Notes under the pieces: generated by a model
Seen by the model: only the letters and a program-made list of their open reading frames with translations
Database searches by the model: none
What the model was told of the DNA's origin: nothing
Translations under genes and position numbers: made by a program
In this document: piece by piece, positions 27,326 to 35,679 of the stretch
How the letters are laid out: each line of letters begins with the position of its first letter
How positions within the stretch are numbered: position 1 is the first letter of the stretch
NCBI GenBank assembly: GCA_016125425.1
Contig: WGLT01000009.1
Coordinates: 227,081-291,080 of the forward strand
From: Alphaproteobacteria bacterium
GTDB lineage: Bacteria; Pseudomonadota; Alphaproteobacteria; Caulobacterales; Parvularculaceae
Reading direction: 5' to 3'
DNA length: 64,000 nt

Positions 27326-29166
27326 CAGTGAAGTCTCCACTTGTTTGATTGACAAATGACGTATCCGAATGGCTGTAATCGCACATGATAGCTTCCGGGC
27401 GCCGAGGGTCGCCGATCGCATGTTCCTACAAGGCTCGTCCATTGCGTCGAACGCGGATCAACTTCGATTTCGGCTCGCCGTGTCTCATTGCGCGTGTTGA
27501 ACACTTCCAGAATCTCTCCGCCGTCAGCGCCCATTCTTGAGACAGCAAAGAGACCGCCGTCAATTTCGCTGAGACGAACCAACTGTTTCCCGCGACGAAG
27601 CGTAGGATGCTCGCGGTATATTTTCGCGAAATCAGAGACCAGCTTGTAAAGCGGACTATTCGTATCAAAATTGGAGTCCGCCGTCGTCTTGTTTGTTCCT
27701 ATAAGGACGTTATCATTATACGAGGCGACTTGGCTTGGGAGCATGTCTTCGCGCGCGTCCTGATCGCCGCCGTCGCCTGTGAAGCCCTGTTCATCGCCAT
27801 AATATATCACAGGAACGCCGCGCAAAAAAAAGAGCATGGCGAGCCCCAGCTCGTCTTTCTTGAGGAGCTCGTCAGCGGACGCTTCCGGATCGGCCTGGCG
27901 CAGGAAATATCCGAACCGGCCGAGATCGTGGTTGCCGAGAAACGTAGGGAGGCCCAGCGCGTGCGTCGCCCCGCCTTCATATAGCGAATCCGCTGCGAAG
28001 AGTTGCGAAAGCTCGTCGGTCGGCGCGCCTTTGGCGACGACGTCCTTAATCGCTGTCATGAAGGCGAAATCAAGCGGATATGGCAGGCCGTCGACGCGCG
28101 AATGTTCAGCGAGCACCGCGGCGGACATGTTCATCACTTCTCCGAAAATATAGAAGTGCGGAACGCCTGATTCTTTGGCCTTTTGCAGCATCGCCGGAAT
28201 GAAGGCGCGCCAGAAGGCGGCGCCGACATGTTGCTCGGTGTCAATGCGAAATCCGTCGAGTTTGAAGTCGGAGATCCATCGGCCGTAAATGTCTATGAAG
28301 CCCTGAACGACCTTTGGATTTTCGGTGTAGACATCGTCCAGGCCGAAAAAGTCGCCATAGTTAGAACTCTCCCCCTGGAAGGTCGAATTCCCGCGATTGT
28401 GGTAATAGCGAAGCTCGTTAAGCCAGGCGGGACGTTTCACGTCCTTTTCCGCCTCCGGGACATAGGGAGTGTAGGCGTAATCGGGACGAGACAGCTTGGC
28501 GAAATTGGCCTCGGTTCCTATTTCGTCGCCCAAAAATCCCTTGTTGATTTTCGCGCCGCCAACGCCGCCGCGCGTGGAGTAGGGGTAGTCCGCTTTTGAC
28601 CGGTACGGACAACCCAGCGCCGAGGGTTTCGGGCATTCGCGATAGCGAATGACATCTGCGGTGTGATTGATGACAATATCGAGATAGACCTTCATCCCGC
28701 GCGCGTGAGCGGCGTCAACGAAGGCCTTGAAATCCGCGCGGGTTCCGAGATGCGGGTCGATATCAGTGAAATCAGTGATCCAATAGCCATGATAGGCGGC
28801 GGATTCGTCGCCGGGCGGACCCTGCACCGCCTTGTTTTTGAAGACCGGCGTGACCCAGATGGCGGTGACGCCCAAGCCCTGGATATAGTCGAGCCGCTGC
28901 GTCAGGCCCCTCAGGTCGCCGCCGTGATAGAACCCTTTGCTTTTCGGGTTGAAGCCATTTTTGAGCGGGCCGCCGGGGATGCCGCCGGTATCGTTCGCAG
29001 GGTCGGCGTTTTCGAATCTGTCCGGCATCACGAAATATATGACTTCGTCCTCTGGCGCGCGGTCTCGATAGTCCGCCCTGGCCGTTCCCGCGAAAGCGAG
29101 CGCAGCAGCCGAAATCACGGCGGCCGTCCAGGCATGTTTGCGTGAAAAGCGAATGCTCGACGGCAC
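27325..29166 (-). CDS. Secreted GH13 alpha-amylase/cyclomaltodextrinase-like enzyme
   Basis: The 613-residue protein carries a Sec signal ending AFAGTARA, so it acts in the periplasm or outside. The catalytic regions are DIVINHTAD, GFRIDTEQHV, IFGEVMN and FLGNHDLGR, all intact. The opening EVIYFVMPDRFENADPAND is typical of long secreted alpha-amylases. The GTG start is preferred because TTAGGGGGTCAC precedes it and it directly opens the signal peptide; an ATG 45 nt earlier is possible. Its stop overlaps the next GH13 start by one base, so the pair is translated together. It is divergent from the TonB receptor gene, and a proposed operator sits between them. Exact product specificity is unknown. 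Confidence 0.9.
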   Translation of the reverse strand: MPSSIRFSRKHAWTAAVISAAALAFAGTARADYRDRAPEDEVIYFVMPDRFENADPANDTGGIPGGPLKNGFNPKSKGFYHGGDLRGLTQRLDYIQGLGVTAIWVTPVFKNKAVQGPPGDESAAYHGYWITDFTDIDPHLGTRADFKAFVDAAHARGMKVYLDIVINHTADVIRYRECPKPSALGCPYRSKADYPYSTRGGVGGAKINKGFLGDEIGTEANFAKLSRPDYAYTPYVPEAEKDVKRPAWLNELRYYHNRGNSTFQGESSNYGDFFGLDDVYTENPKVVQGFIDIYGRWISDFKLDGFRIDTEQHVGAAFWRAFIPAMLQKAKESGVPHFYIFGEVMNMSAAVLAEHSRVDGLPYPLDFAFMTAIKDVVAKGAPTDELSQLFAADSLYEGGATHALGLPTFLGNHDLGRFGYFLRQADPEASADELLKKDELGLAMLFFLRGVPVIYYGDEQGFTGDGGDQDAREDMLPSQVASYNDNVLIGTNKTTADSNFDTNSPLYKLVSDFAKIYREHPTLRRGKQLVRLSEIDGGLFAVSRMGADGGEILEVFNTRNETRRAEIEVDPRSTQWTSLVGTCDRRPSAPGSYHVRLQPFGYVICQSNKWRLH

Positions 29167-29246
29167 GTGACCCCCTAATTCATTTCTTCTGTCTTTACGT
29201 AGTATTCGCAATTTTGCAGCCGAGGTCCATACGAAAAACGTCGTGT

Positions 29247-29262
29247 TTGCAAAAAATTACAT
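29247..29262. promoter_or_regulatory. Operator copy TTGCAA-AAAA-TTACAT in amylase/TonB-receptor gap
   Basis: It matches the locus element at both half-sites. The centre is about 88 bases upstream of the amylase start and 235 bases upstream of the receptor start, so it could serve either promoter. Confidence 0.58.
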
Positions 29263-29413
29263 TAAAGCGAAGCCGGATTTACGTGAGCCTGAGAGCGCCG
29301 CAAAGCGCGGAAAAATCAAGATATATTGCGTCGCAGCAGGGTATTTGCGTCGTGGGCGCTGTTGCGAAAATGCGCCAGCATCGGCAAAGCCAATCATCAT
29401 TGGATTGACAGTT

Positions 29414-29429
29414 TTACATTTAGTTGCAA
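29414..29429. promoter_or_regulatory. Weak related element TTACAT-TTAG-TTGCAA
   Basis: The same two hexamers occur with the same 4-base spacer but in swapped order, 167 bases from the good site. It lies about 60 bases ahead of the receptor start. As a palindrome it is poor, so it may be chance or a partner half-site. Confidence 0.25.
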
Positions 29430-29488
29430 TGTTGTCCGAAACCGAGCGGCCGCCAAGGCGGCGGATAGACTGGGACGGGAGGGCGAAC

Positions 29489-32320
29489 ATGAAGTCGGTT
29501 TGTGGCGGGGGTGTATTCCGTGCGCGGTTAATGGCGAGTGCGGCGATTGGAGTTGCAATGGCCGCGGCGTCAGCTGGATTGGCTTTCGCGCAAGGGGCTC
29601 AGGATCAGCAAGGTCAGCAAGGGCAAAAGGACGCAAAAGCCCGCGAACAGATTATCGTAACCGGATTTCGGCAATCTTTGGCGACTTCGACGGCGGTCAA
29701 GCGCGACAATAGCTCCATTGTCGAAGCGGTCTCGGCCGAAGAGATCGGCAAGCTGCCGGATATCTCGATCGCCGAATCGCTCGGTCGACTGCCCGGCGTC
29801 GCCACCCAGCGCCTGAACGGTCGTTCCAACGTTGTTTCGATCCGCGGTCTCGGTCCCGATTTCTCGACGGCGCTGCTGAATGGCCGCGAGCAGGTGACGA
29901 CCAGTGACAACCGCGGGGTTGAATTCGATCAGTATCCCGCCGAATTGCTGTCGCAGGCATTGGTTTACAAGACGCCCTATGCGGGCCTGATAGGGCAGGG
30001 CCTTGCCGGCACTGTCGACTTGCGCACTATTCGGCCGCTTGAAAGAAAGGGACGGGTCGTCTCCGTCAGCGGGCGTTATGAATTCAACGGGGGAGGATCC
30101 CTCAATCCCGATTCGCCCTCCAACGGTTATCGGGCGACGGGAATCTATGTCAATCAGTTCGATGACGATCGGTGGGGGCTGGCGATCGGCATCGCCGCGC
30201 AGCGTTCGCCGACGCAGGAGAGAGATTTTAACGCCTGGGGGTATCCGACGGACTCGTCGGGCAATCTGTTGATCGGCGGCGCGAAACCTTTCGCCGGATC
30301 GGACAAGCTGGGCAGGATAGGCGGTTTTGCGACGCTGCAATTCCAGCCGAACGACCAGTTCGATTCAACGCTGGATCTGTTCTATACGGACTTCAACGAA
30401 GACAATACGATCCGCGGCATTGAGTTTCCGCTCGGCTGGGGCGGCGTTCCGGAAACGACGACGTCCTCGCAGGATGGTTTCGCAACGGGCGGAGTGTTTT
30501 CCGACGTTCATCCCGTGGTCCGCAACGACCTGAACATTCGCCGCGCGGAGCTATTCTCTTCGGGATGGCACGGCAAATATAAGGGCGACGTTTGGGGCGT
30601 CGATCTTGACGTCAGCTACTCAAAGGCGACGCGGCGCGACCAGCTGATCGAATCCTATTCCGGCACCAGTTACAACAAAACGGGCGTCGGCGACACAATC
30701 ACCTTCACGCAGGCGCCGGGCGGCGTGCCGACGCTGACGGGCACGCTCGATTACACAGACCCAACCCTCATTGTTCTCACTGACCCGCAAGGCTGGGGCA
30801 GCGGCAATGATGTCGTGCAGGCGGGCTTCATCAACGCGCCTCGCACGGTCGATGAGCTCTTCCATCTGCGAGGCAGCATCAATCGCGACCTCGACACGGG
30901 TCTGTTCAACAATATCGAAATCGGCGCCGATTGGGGCAAGCGGACGAAGAAACGGAATATCGATCAGGAGTTCCTGACGTTGCCCGGTTCGACCACCTCC
31001 GTCGCTGGCGGCGCCACCCAGTCTATGCCGATCCCAGCGGAAGCATTGCTCGGCACGACGACGGGGCTTGGTTTCCTGGGCTTCGGCGATCAGGTCACAT
31101 ATGACACGCGCTATCTGCTCGACAATGTCTATGTGCCCGTTCCTGTCGCGCTCTCATCCTTCGCGGTGCCGCAGAGCTGGAAGGTCAACGAGAATGTGTT
31201 CACGGCTTGGGTGAAGGCCGGAATCGACTCTCGTGTGGGAGATCTGCCCCTTACCGGCAATGTCGGCGTCGAGTTCGTAAATACTGATCAATCATCCGAC
31301 GGCTCTTCGGCCTCCGAAGGCGGGCCGAGCTCCGGAACGATCGGCGCCGTGCTCACGCCCGTCCACGACGGCGCGAATTATTGGGATATTCTGCCGAGCC
31401 TGAATCTCGTTTTAGAATTGAGCGATTCAGTAAAGCTACGCTTTGGCGCTTCGCGAACGCTGGCTCGGGCGCGTCTTGACCAGTTAAGCGCCAGCCAGTC
31501 TCTTGGTGTGAATCTGTCCGCACTCGGAAACGGCGTCACCGATCCGAGAGACGGCGCAACAGTCTTCAGCATCACAGGCGGCAATTCGCGGCTTCGACCC
31601 TATATCGCAAATCAGTTCGATTTGTCGCTCGAGAAATATTTCGGCGGCGCCGGCTATTTCGCAATCGCTGCATATTACAAGCAGCTCAAGGATTTTGTGA
31701 ATACCGGCGATGCTGTCGTGCATGACTTCGCCGACATCGTGAGCGCGAATCTGACTCCAGCGCAGCAGGCGATGCTGGATACGTCGCTCGGTTTCATCAA
31801 CCATCCGACGAACAACGGATATGGCAGAATTCGAGGGATGGAAGGCACATTGTCTCTGCCGCTCGAATTGATCTTCCGACCGCTTGGCGGTTTTGGATTT
31901 ATCACCAGCGCGTCTTTCACGGATAGCCGCGTTAACCTATATCCCGCGACCGATCCTACGGCTTTGACAACAATCACCGTACCCGGTTTGTCGAAATGGG
32001 TTGTCAATTCGACAGTCTATTTTCAAAAGAACGGATTTGAGGCGCGCGTCAGCCATCGCTGGCGGACCGAGTTCCTCGGCGAGGTTGCGGCGATCAGCGC
32101 CACAAGGACGTTCCGCACTGCGCAGGCCGAATCGATCATCGATGCGCAGATCGGATATCAGTTCCAGTCCGGCGCACTTGAAGGCCTGAGGATCACCGTG
32201 CAGGGCCTCAATTTGACCGATGAGCCGTTTATTACTTACCAAGGCGGCGATCCCAGACAGATTATCGATCATCAAAGCTTTGGCCGCACCTACCTGATCG
32301 GCGCGTCCTACTCGTTCTAG
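29489..32320 (+). CDS. TonB-dependent outer-membrane receptor, probable maltodextrin transporter
   Basis: The 943-residue protein has a Sec signal (to about ASAGLAFA), a glutamine-rich linker, a TonB-box-like EQIIVTGFRQSL, then a plug domain containing RLPGVATQRLNGRSNVVSIRGLG and a 22-strand barrel ending in aromatic-rich YLIGASYSF. It belongs to the TonB-receptor group with IAESLGRLPGV that includes MalA of Caulobacter. It would import oligosaccharides across the outer membrane with energy from TonB/ExbBD, not encoded here. The ATG follows GGGAGGGCGAAC; a longer upstream frame lacks protein character. It is divergent from the secreted amylase and upstream of a halogenase gene. Maltodextrin as substrate is inferred from the neighbours. 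Confidence 0.9.
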   Translation: MKSVCGGGVFRARLMASAAIGVAMAAASAGLAFAQGAQDQQGQQGQKDAKAREQIIVTGFRQSLATSTAVKRDNSSIVEAVSAEEIGKLPDISIAESLGRLPGVATQRLNGRSNVVSIRGLGPDFSTALLNGREQVTTSDNRGVEFDQYPAELLSQALVYKTPYAGLIGQGLAGTVDLRTIRPLERKGRVVSVSGRYEFNGGGSLNPDSPSNGYRATGIYVNQFDDDRWGLAIGIAAQRSPTQERDFNAWGYPTDSSGNLLIGGAKPFAGSDKLGRIGGFATLQFQPNDQFDSTLDLFYTDFNEDNTIRGIEFPLGWGGVPETTTSSQDGFATGGVFSDVHPVVRNDLNIRRAELFSSGWHGKYKGDVWGVDLDVSYSKATRRDQLIESYSGTSYNKTGVGDTITFTQAPGGVPTLTGTLDYTDPTLIVLTDPQGWGSGNDVVQAGFINAPRTVDELFHLRGSINRDLDTGLFNNIEIGADWGKRTKKRNIDQEFLTLPGSTTSVAGGATQSMPIPAEALLGTTTGLGFLGFGDQVTYDTRYLLDNVYVPVPVALSSFAVPQSWKVNENVFTAWVKAGIDSRVGDLPLTGNVGVEFVNTDQSSDGSSASEGGPSSGTIGAVLTPVHDGANYWDILPSLNLVLELSDSVKLRFGASRTLARARLDQLSASQSLGVNLSALGNGVTDPRDGATVFSITGGNSRLRPYIANQFDLSLEKYFGGAGYFAIAAYYKQLKDFVNTGDAVVHDFADIVSANLTPAQQAMLDTSLGFINHPTNNGYGRIRGMEGTLSLPLELIFRPLGGFGFITSASFTDSRVNLYPATDPTALTTITVPGLSKWVVNSTVYFQKNGFEARVSHRWRTEFLGEVAAISATRTFRTAQAESIIDAQIGYQFQSGALEGLRITVQGLNLTDEPFITYQGGDPRQIIDHQSFGRTYLIGASYSF

Positions 32321-32347
32321 CGTTCCTCCTCCCGAACGTTAGTTTGG

Positions 32348-32384
32348 CCCCGCCGGCGTCCGCGTCGGCGGGGTGTTTGTTTTC
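32348..32384 (+). terminator. Intrinsic terminator after the TonB-receptor gene
   Basis: CCCCGCCGGCG and CGTCGGCGGGG pair with one G-T mismatch around the loop TCCG, followed by TGTTTGTTTT. It lies 27 bases beyond the receptor stop, so the halogenase gene downstream probably depends on read-through or its own promoter. Confidence 0.8.
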
Positions 32385-32450
32385 AACGCATTGTGAAATC
32401 GCGGAAGGCGACGTTAGCATGTCGCCGAACGATATGAGAGGAAGAAGAGC

Positions 32451-33950
32451 GTGAACGCGCAGCCGGTCAGGAAAGTGATCGTCGTCGGCGGAGGAACGGC
32501 CGGCTGGATGGCGGCGGCCGTGCTTTCGAAGGCGTTTGAAGGGCGCCTTAACGTCACTTTGATTGAGTCTGACGAAATCGGCATCGTCGGGGTCGGCGAG
32601 GCGACAATCCCGTCCATACGACACATAAACAGCTTTCTCGGACTCGATGAAGATGATTTCCTTCGTCAGACAAACGGAACTTTCAAACTGGGCATTCAGT
32701 TCAACGGCTGGCGGCGTGCGAAGGATACATATATTCACGCCTTCGGCGATATCGGTCTCCTGATCGGGCTTGCGCCGTTCCATCATTACTGGCTGCGCGC
32801 AAGGGCGGGCGGCGCGACAGAGTCGATCTGGACCTATTCGATCAACGCCGCCGCCGCGGCGCGAAATAAATTTGACCGGCTTGAACGCGTCGGCGCATCT
32901 CGACTTGGCGGCGTGAAATACGCTTTTCATTTTGACGCGTCGCTATACGCTAAATATCTGCGCGGCCATTCCGAAGCGCGCGGCGTTCGGCGGGTGGAAG
33001 GCAAAATTGTCGACGTCCGGCTGGACAACGAAAGCGGGTTCGTCAGATCGGTCAGGCTTGAGGGCGGCGCCGAGCATGAGGGCGATCTCTTTATAGACTG
33101 TTCGGGATTTCGCGGCCTTCTGATCGAGCAGGCGTTGAAGGCTGGGTATGACGACTGGACGCGCTGGCTTCCATGCGACCGGGCGGCGGCCGTGCCCTGC
33201 GAACATGGCGACGAATTGCGTCCTTACACGCAGGCGAACGCGCGCGAAGCAGGCTGGCAGTGGCGCATCCCTCTACAGAACCGCGTCGGCAACGGGCATG
33301 TCTATTCCAGCGCGTTCATCGACGATGACCGCGCCGCACGGATCCTCATGGATAATCTCGAGGGCCGCCCGCTGGCCGAGCCCAGGATCATTCGCTTCAC
33401 CACGGGCATGCGCAAGAAATGCTGGGTCAAGAATTGTATCGCCGTCGGTCTTGCCAGCGGATTTCTGGAGCCGCTGGAGTCGACGTCGATTCACTTGATT
33501 CAGTCGACGCTGGCGCGTCTCGTCTCGATGTTCCCGGACATGTCTTTCGACAAGACGTTGATTGGTGAATTTAACCGGAAAACAAGAATTGAATTCGAGA
33601 GCGTTCGGGATTTCATCATTCTTCATTACTACGCCAATGAACGCGCCGATTCGGATTTCTGGAAATCGCGCCGGGAAATGAGCGTGCCGGAAGCGCTCCG
33701 TACAAAGATCGACATGTTTCGGGCGAGCGGACAAATCTACCGGGAAAATGAGGAGCTTTTCACCGAAGTCGGCTGGCTTCAGGTTTTGTTAGGGCAGGGC
33801 GTCACGCCGCAAGCATATCACCCGATAGCGGATAACTTGACGAATGAGCAATTGGAGCAATTCCTGACGGATATCCGGACGCTGATCGAACGGGCAGTCG
33901 CAGGCATGCCGCCGCACCATCAGTTCATCGAAAGAAATTGTAAGGCGTAG
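32451..33950 (+). CDS. Second tryptophan-halogenase-like flavoprotein, next to the TonB receptor
   Basis: The 499-residue protein is a paralogue of the first halogenase in the window. It has GGGTAGWMAAAVL at the N-terminus, the lysine in NGTFKLGIQF (about residue 79), WQWRIP in the middle and EPLESTSIHLIQ with the partner glutamate. These fit a working FADH2-dependent halogenase. The GTG start follows GAGGAAGAAGAGC. It sits 130 nt after the TonB receptor and a terminator, and converges with a GH13 gene. BrvH, a related Brevundimonas enzyme also encoded beside a TonB receptor, halogenates free indole in vitro, but the physiological role of this group is not established. No flavin reductase is encoded beside it. 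Confidence 0.87.
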   Translation: MNAQPVRKVIVVGGGTAGWMAAAVLSKAFEGRLNVTLIESDEIGIVGVGEATIPSIRHINSFLGLDEDDFLRQTNGTFKLGIQFNGWRRAKDTYIHAFGDIGLLIGLAPFHHYWLRARAGGATESIWTYSINAAAAARNKFDRLERVGASRLGGVKYAFHFDASLYAKYLRGHSEARGVRRVEGKIVDVRLDNESGFVRSVRLEGGAEHEGDLFIDCSGFRGLLIEQALKAGYDDWTRWLPCDRAAAVPCEHGDELRPYTQANAREAGWQWRIPLQNRVGNGHVYSSAFIDDDRAARILMDNLEGRPLAEPRIIRFTTGMRKKCWVKNCIAVGLASGFLEPLESTSIHLIQSTLARLVSMFPDMSFDKTLIGEFNRKTRIEFESVRDFIILHYYANERADSDFWKSRREMSVPEALRTKIDMFRASGQIYRENEELFTEVGWLQVLLGQGVTPQAYHPIADNLTNEQLEQFLTDIRTLIERAVAGMPPHHQFIERNCKA

Positions 33951-33957
33951 TAACGGC

Positions 33958-33985
33958 GTCTTGTTTTGTCGAAGACCTATTTTTT
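33958..33985 (+). terminator. Possible terminator in the halogenase/GH13 convergent gap
   Basis: GTCTT and AAGAC flank a 9-base loop and are followed by CTATTTTTTC. The stem is short and the T-run overlaps the end of the convergent gene, so support is modest. Confidence 0.35.
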
Positions 33986-35395
33986 CAAAAAGACTCTATA
34001 GCCCCATGGCTTGAGCGTCAGCGAGCTCGATGCGTCGAATTTCCTCGATTGGCCGGAAAAATAATCGGTATAGGCGCCGAAGTGCAGCGATTGCGAAAAT
34101 GTCACCTTTTGAGAGTTCGGCGAGAAATTGAAGACAGCGAAAAGTCCGTCATTCTTTCCGAAGCGTACAAAACTGAAGACTTTGGCCGGCGCCGAATTGG
34201 TCACCTGAACCATCCGCGCGCCGTCTTCTCCATTCCATAGCGCGCGTGTGTCGTGCTTGAGGGCGATGAGCTTCTTGTAGAGCGCCGCCCTGGGGCTGTT
34301 TTTCCAGACGATGGGATCTTTATCGAAGAATTTCAGGCGCTTCTCGTTGTCTGCTTCCTGCCCGTTGTAGATGAGCGGGATGCCTTCGCCGACGAATGTC
34401 AGTACGGTGGCTGCGTCAAACGCCGCGCCATAGAGTTCGGCATCGGAGCCGTGCCAGGCGTTAAAATCGTGGTTGCTCGTGAAAGTCATGCGGTAGGCGG
34501 CTTGCGGCCAGGCGCTTTCGTTTTCGGAGTAATATCCATAGAGCGCGCCGACATCGGACTTTCCGTGCGCGATATCGCCAAGCGCGTTAGCAAGACTCCA
34601 AGCGTAGCTTGCGTCGAAGGCGCGTTGATGGAGATCGCGCTGTTCGGCTTCGGCGAGCATGAAAACAGGCTTTATGGCGTCAAGTTCGGCTCGAACGTTA
34701 TTCCAGAAATCGAGCGGTACGAAACTCGCCGTGTCGCATCGATAGCCGTCGATGTCGGCTTCCTTGACCCAATACGTCATGGCCTTCGTCATATATTCAC
34801 GCAAAGCGGGCCTTGAGTAGTCCAGATCGATGATGTCGGACCAGTCAAACCACGGCGTTGAGCGGAAATCGCCCTTCCAATCACGCTCGTACCAGTCCGG
34901 ATGCTCTCGCACGAGCGGATTGTCCCACGCCGTATGATTGGCGACCCAGTCGAGAATGACGTGCATGCCCAGACGGTGCGCGGTCGCGACAAATGACTTG
35001 AGGTCGTTGAGTGTTCCGAATTCGGGGTTGACGGCGAAGTAGTCCTTTACCGAGTAAGGGCTTCCGAGCGTCCCCTTTCGATTCTTTTCGCCGATGGGGT
35101 TGATTGGCATCAGCCACAATATGTCGACGCCGAGCGCCTTGAGGCGGGGCAATTGCTTTTCGGCGGCGGCGAACGTGCCCTCGTCGGTGAACTGCCTGAT
35201 ATTGATTTGATAGATAACAGCGTTCCGCGCCCAAACGGGATGCCGGACTTTGACGTAAGGCTGGGGAAGATAGCGTTCGGGGACGGCGCCGGCGTCTGCG
35301 GGAGAGGCTTTCGGCGCGGGGGCGGATGCGTCGCTTTTCGGGGCGAGGGCGGACACGGCGAAGACGGCGGCGAACAGGGCGACGACGAATCTCAT
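33977..35395 (-). CDS. Secreted GH13 alpha-amylase (short)
   Basis: The 472-residue protein has a signal peptide (MRFVVALFAAVFAVSALA) and a proline/alanine-rich linker before the barrel. GH13 motifs are present: VILDWVANHTAWD, IDGYRCDTASF (nucleophile Asp), FMLAEAEQ (Glu) and FTSNHDFNAW. It likely cuts starch or maltodextrin in the periplasm or outside the cell. The ATG is chosen because GGAGAAAGCAGGA precedes it and the signal then begins normally; the frame also opens 24 nt earlier. It is convergent with the halogenase and divergent from the GH97 gene, with two operator copies between. The starch-binding surface regions of larger amylases are absent. Confidence 0.9.
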   Translation of the reverse strand: MRFVVALFAAVFAVSALAPKSDASAPAPKASPADAGAVPERYLPQPYVKVRHPVWARNAVIYQINIRQFTDEGTFAAAEKQLPRLKALGVDILWLMPINPIGEKNRKGTLGSPYSVKDYFAVNPEFGTLNDLKSFVATAHRLGMHVILDWVANHTAWDNPLVREHPDWYERDWKGDFRSTPWFDWSDIIDLDYSRPALREYMTKAMTYWVKEADIDGYRCDTASFVPLDFWNNVRAELDAIKPVFMLAEAEQRDLHQRAFDASYAWSLANALGDIAHGKSDVGALYGYYSENESAWPQAAYRMTFTSNHDFNAWHGSDAELYGAAFDAATVLTFVGEGIPLIYNGQEADNEKRLKFFDKDPIVWKNSPRAALYKKLIALKHDTRALWNGEDGARMVQVTNSAPAKVFSFVRFGKNDGLFAVFNFSPNSQKVTFSQSLHFGAYTDYFSGQSRKFDASSSLTLKPWGYRVFLKK

Positions 35396-35451
35396 TCCTG
35401 CTTTCTCCAAGGCTGCCAAAGGGTAGCATGTTCGGAGGGAGACGCAAAAAC

Positions 35452-35467
35452 TTGCAGAAATTTACAA
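35452..35467. promoter_or_regulatory. Operator copy TTGCAG-AAAT-TTACAA near the GH13 amylase
   Basis: It matches the locus element at both half-sites. The centre is about 64 bases upstream of the amylase ATG, a normal operator position. Confidence 0.58.
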
Positions 35468-35589
35468 TGGTCATCAAGAGCCACATGGAGGTTCGCTCCC
35501 GATAGAGAGCGAAAAAGCTTTTACATACAGACATAAGCAAGGGAGAGTATGTTGCGGCGCAACGCGACCGGTCTATAGCGTATCCAAAG

Positions 35590-35605
35590 TTGCAGAAAAT
35601 TACAT
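35590..35605. promoter_or_regulatory. Operator copy TTGCAG-AAAA-TTACAT near the GH97 gene
   Basis: It matches the locus element and nearly duplicates the copies at 29247 and 35452. The centre is about 82 bases upstream of the GH97 ATG. Confidence 0.58.
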
Positions 35606-35679
35606 CAACGCTTAGCCTGAACGCCCCGGAAGGCGCAGCGGCGTTCCCGGAAGCTTTGAGCGGTCGGAAAGAAATCGGC

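Larger units (their letters stand above)
29167..29488. other. 322-nt divergent regulatory region between GH13 amylase and TonB receptor
   Basis: The stretch has no credible gene and is markedly AT-rich compared with its neighbours. It holds the operator copy at 29247-29262, a weak related element at 29414-29429, and the ribosome site GGGAGGG before the receptor. Divergent promoters for both transcription units must lie here. Confidence 0.55.
35396..35679. other. Divergent regulatory gap between GH13 amylase and GH97 genes
   Basis: The 284-nt gap has no credible gene. Two operator copies lie 138 bases apart, one near each gene. AT-rich patches around 35510-35530 and 35575-35605 are probable promoter regions. 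Confidence 0.5.

Noticed and set aside
26291..27331. 346-codon forward frame across the GH13 alpha-glucosidase
   Set aside because: The opposite strand holds all four GH13 motifs; the forward frame shows none.
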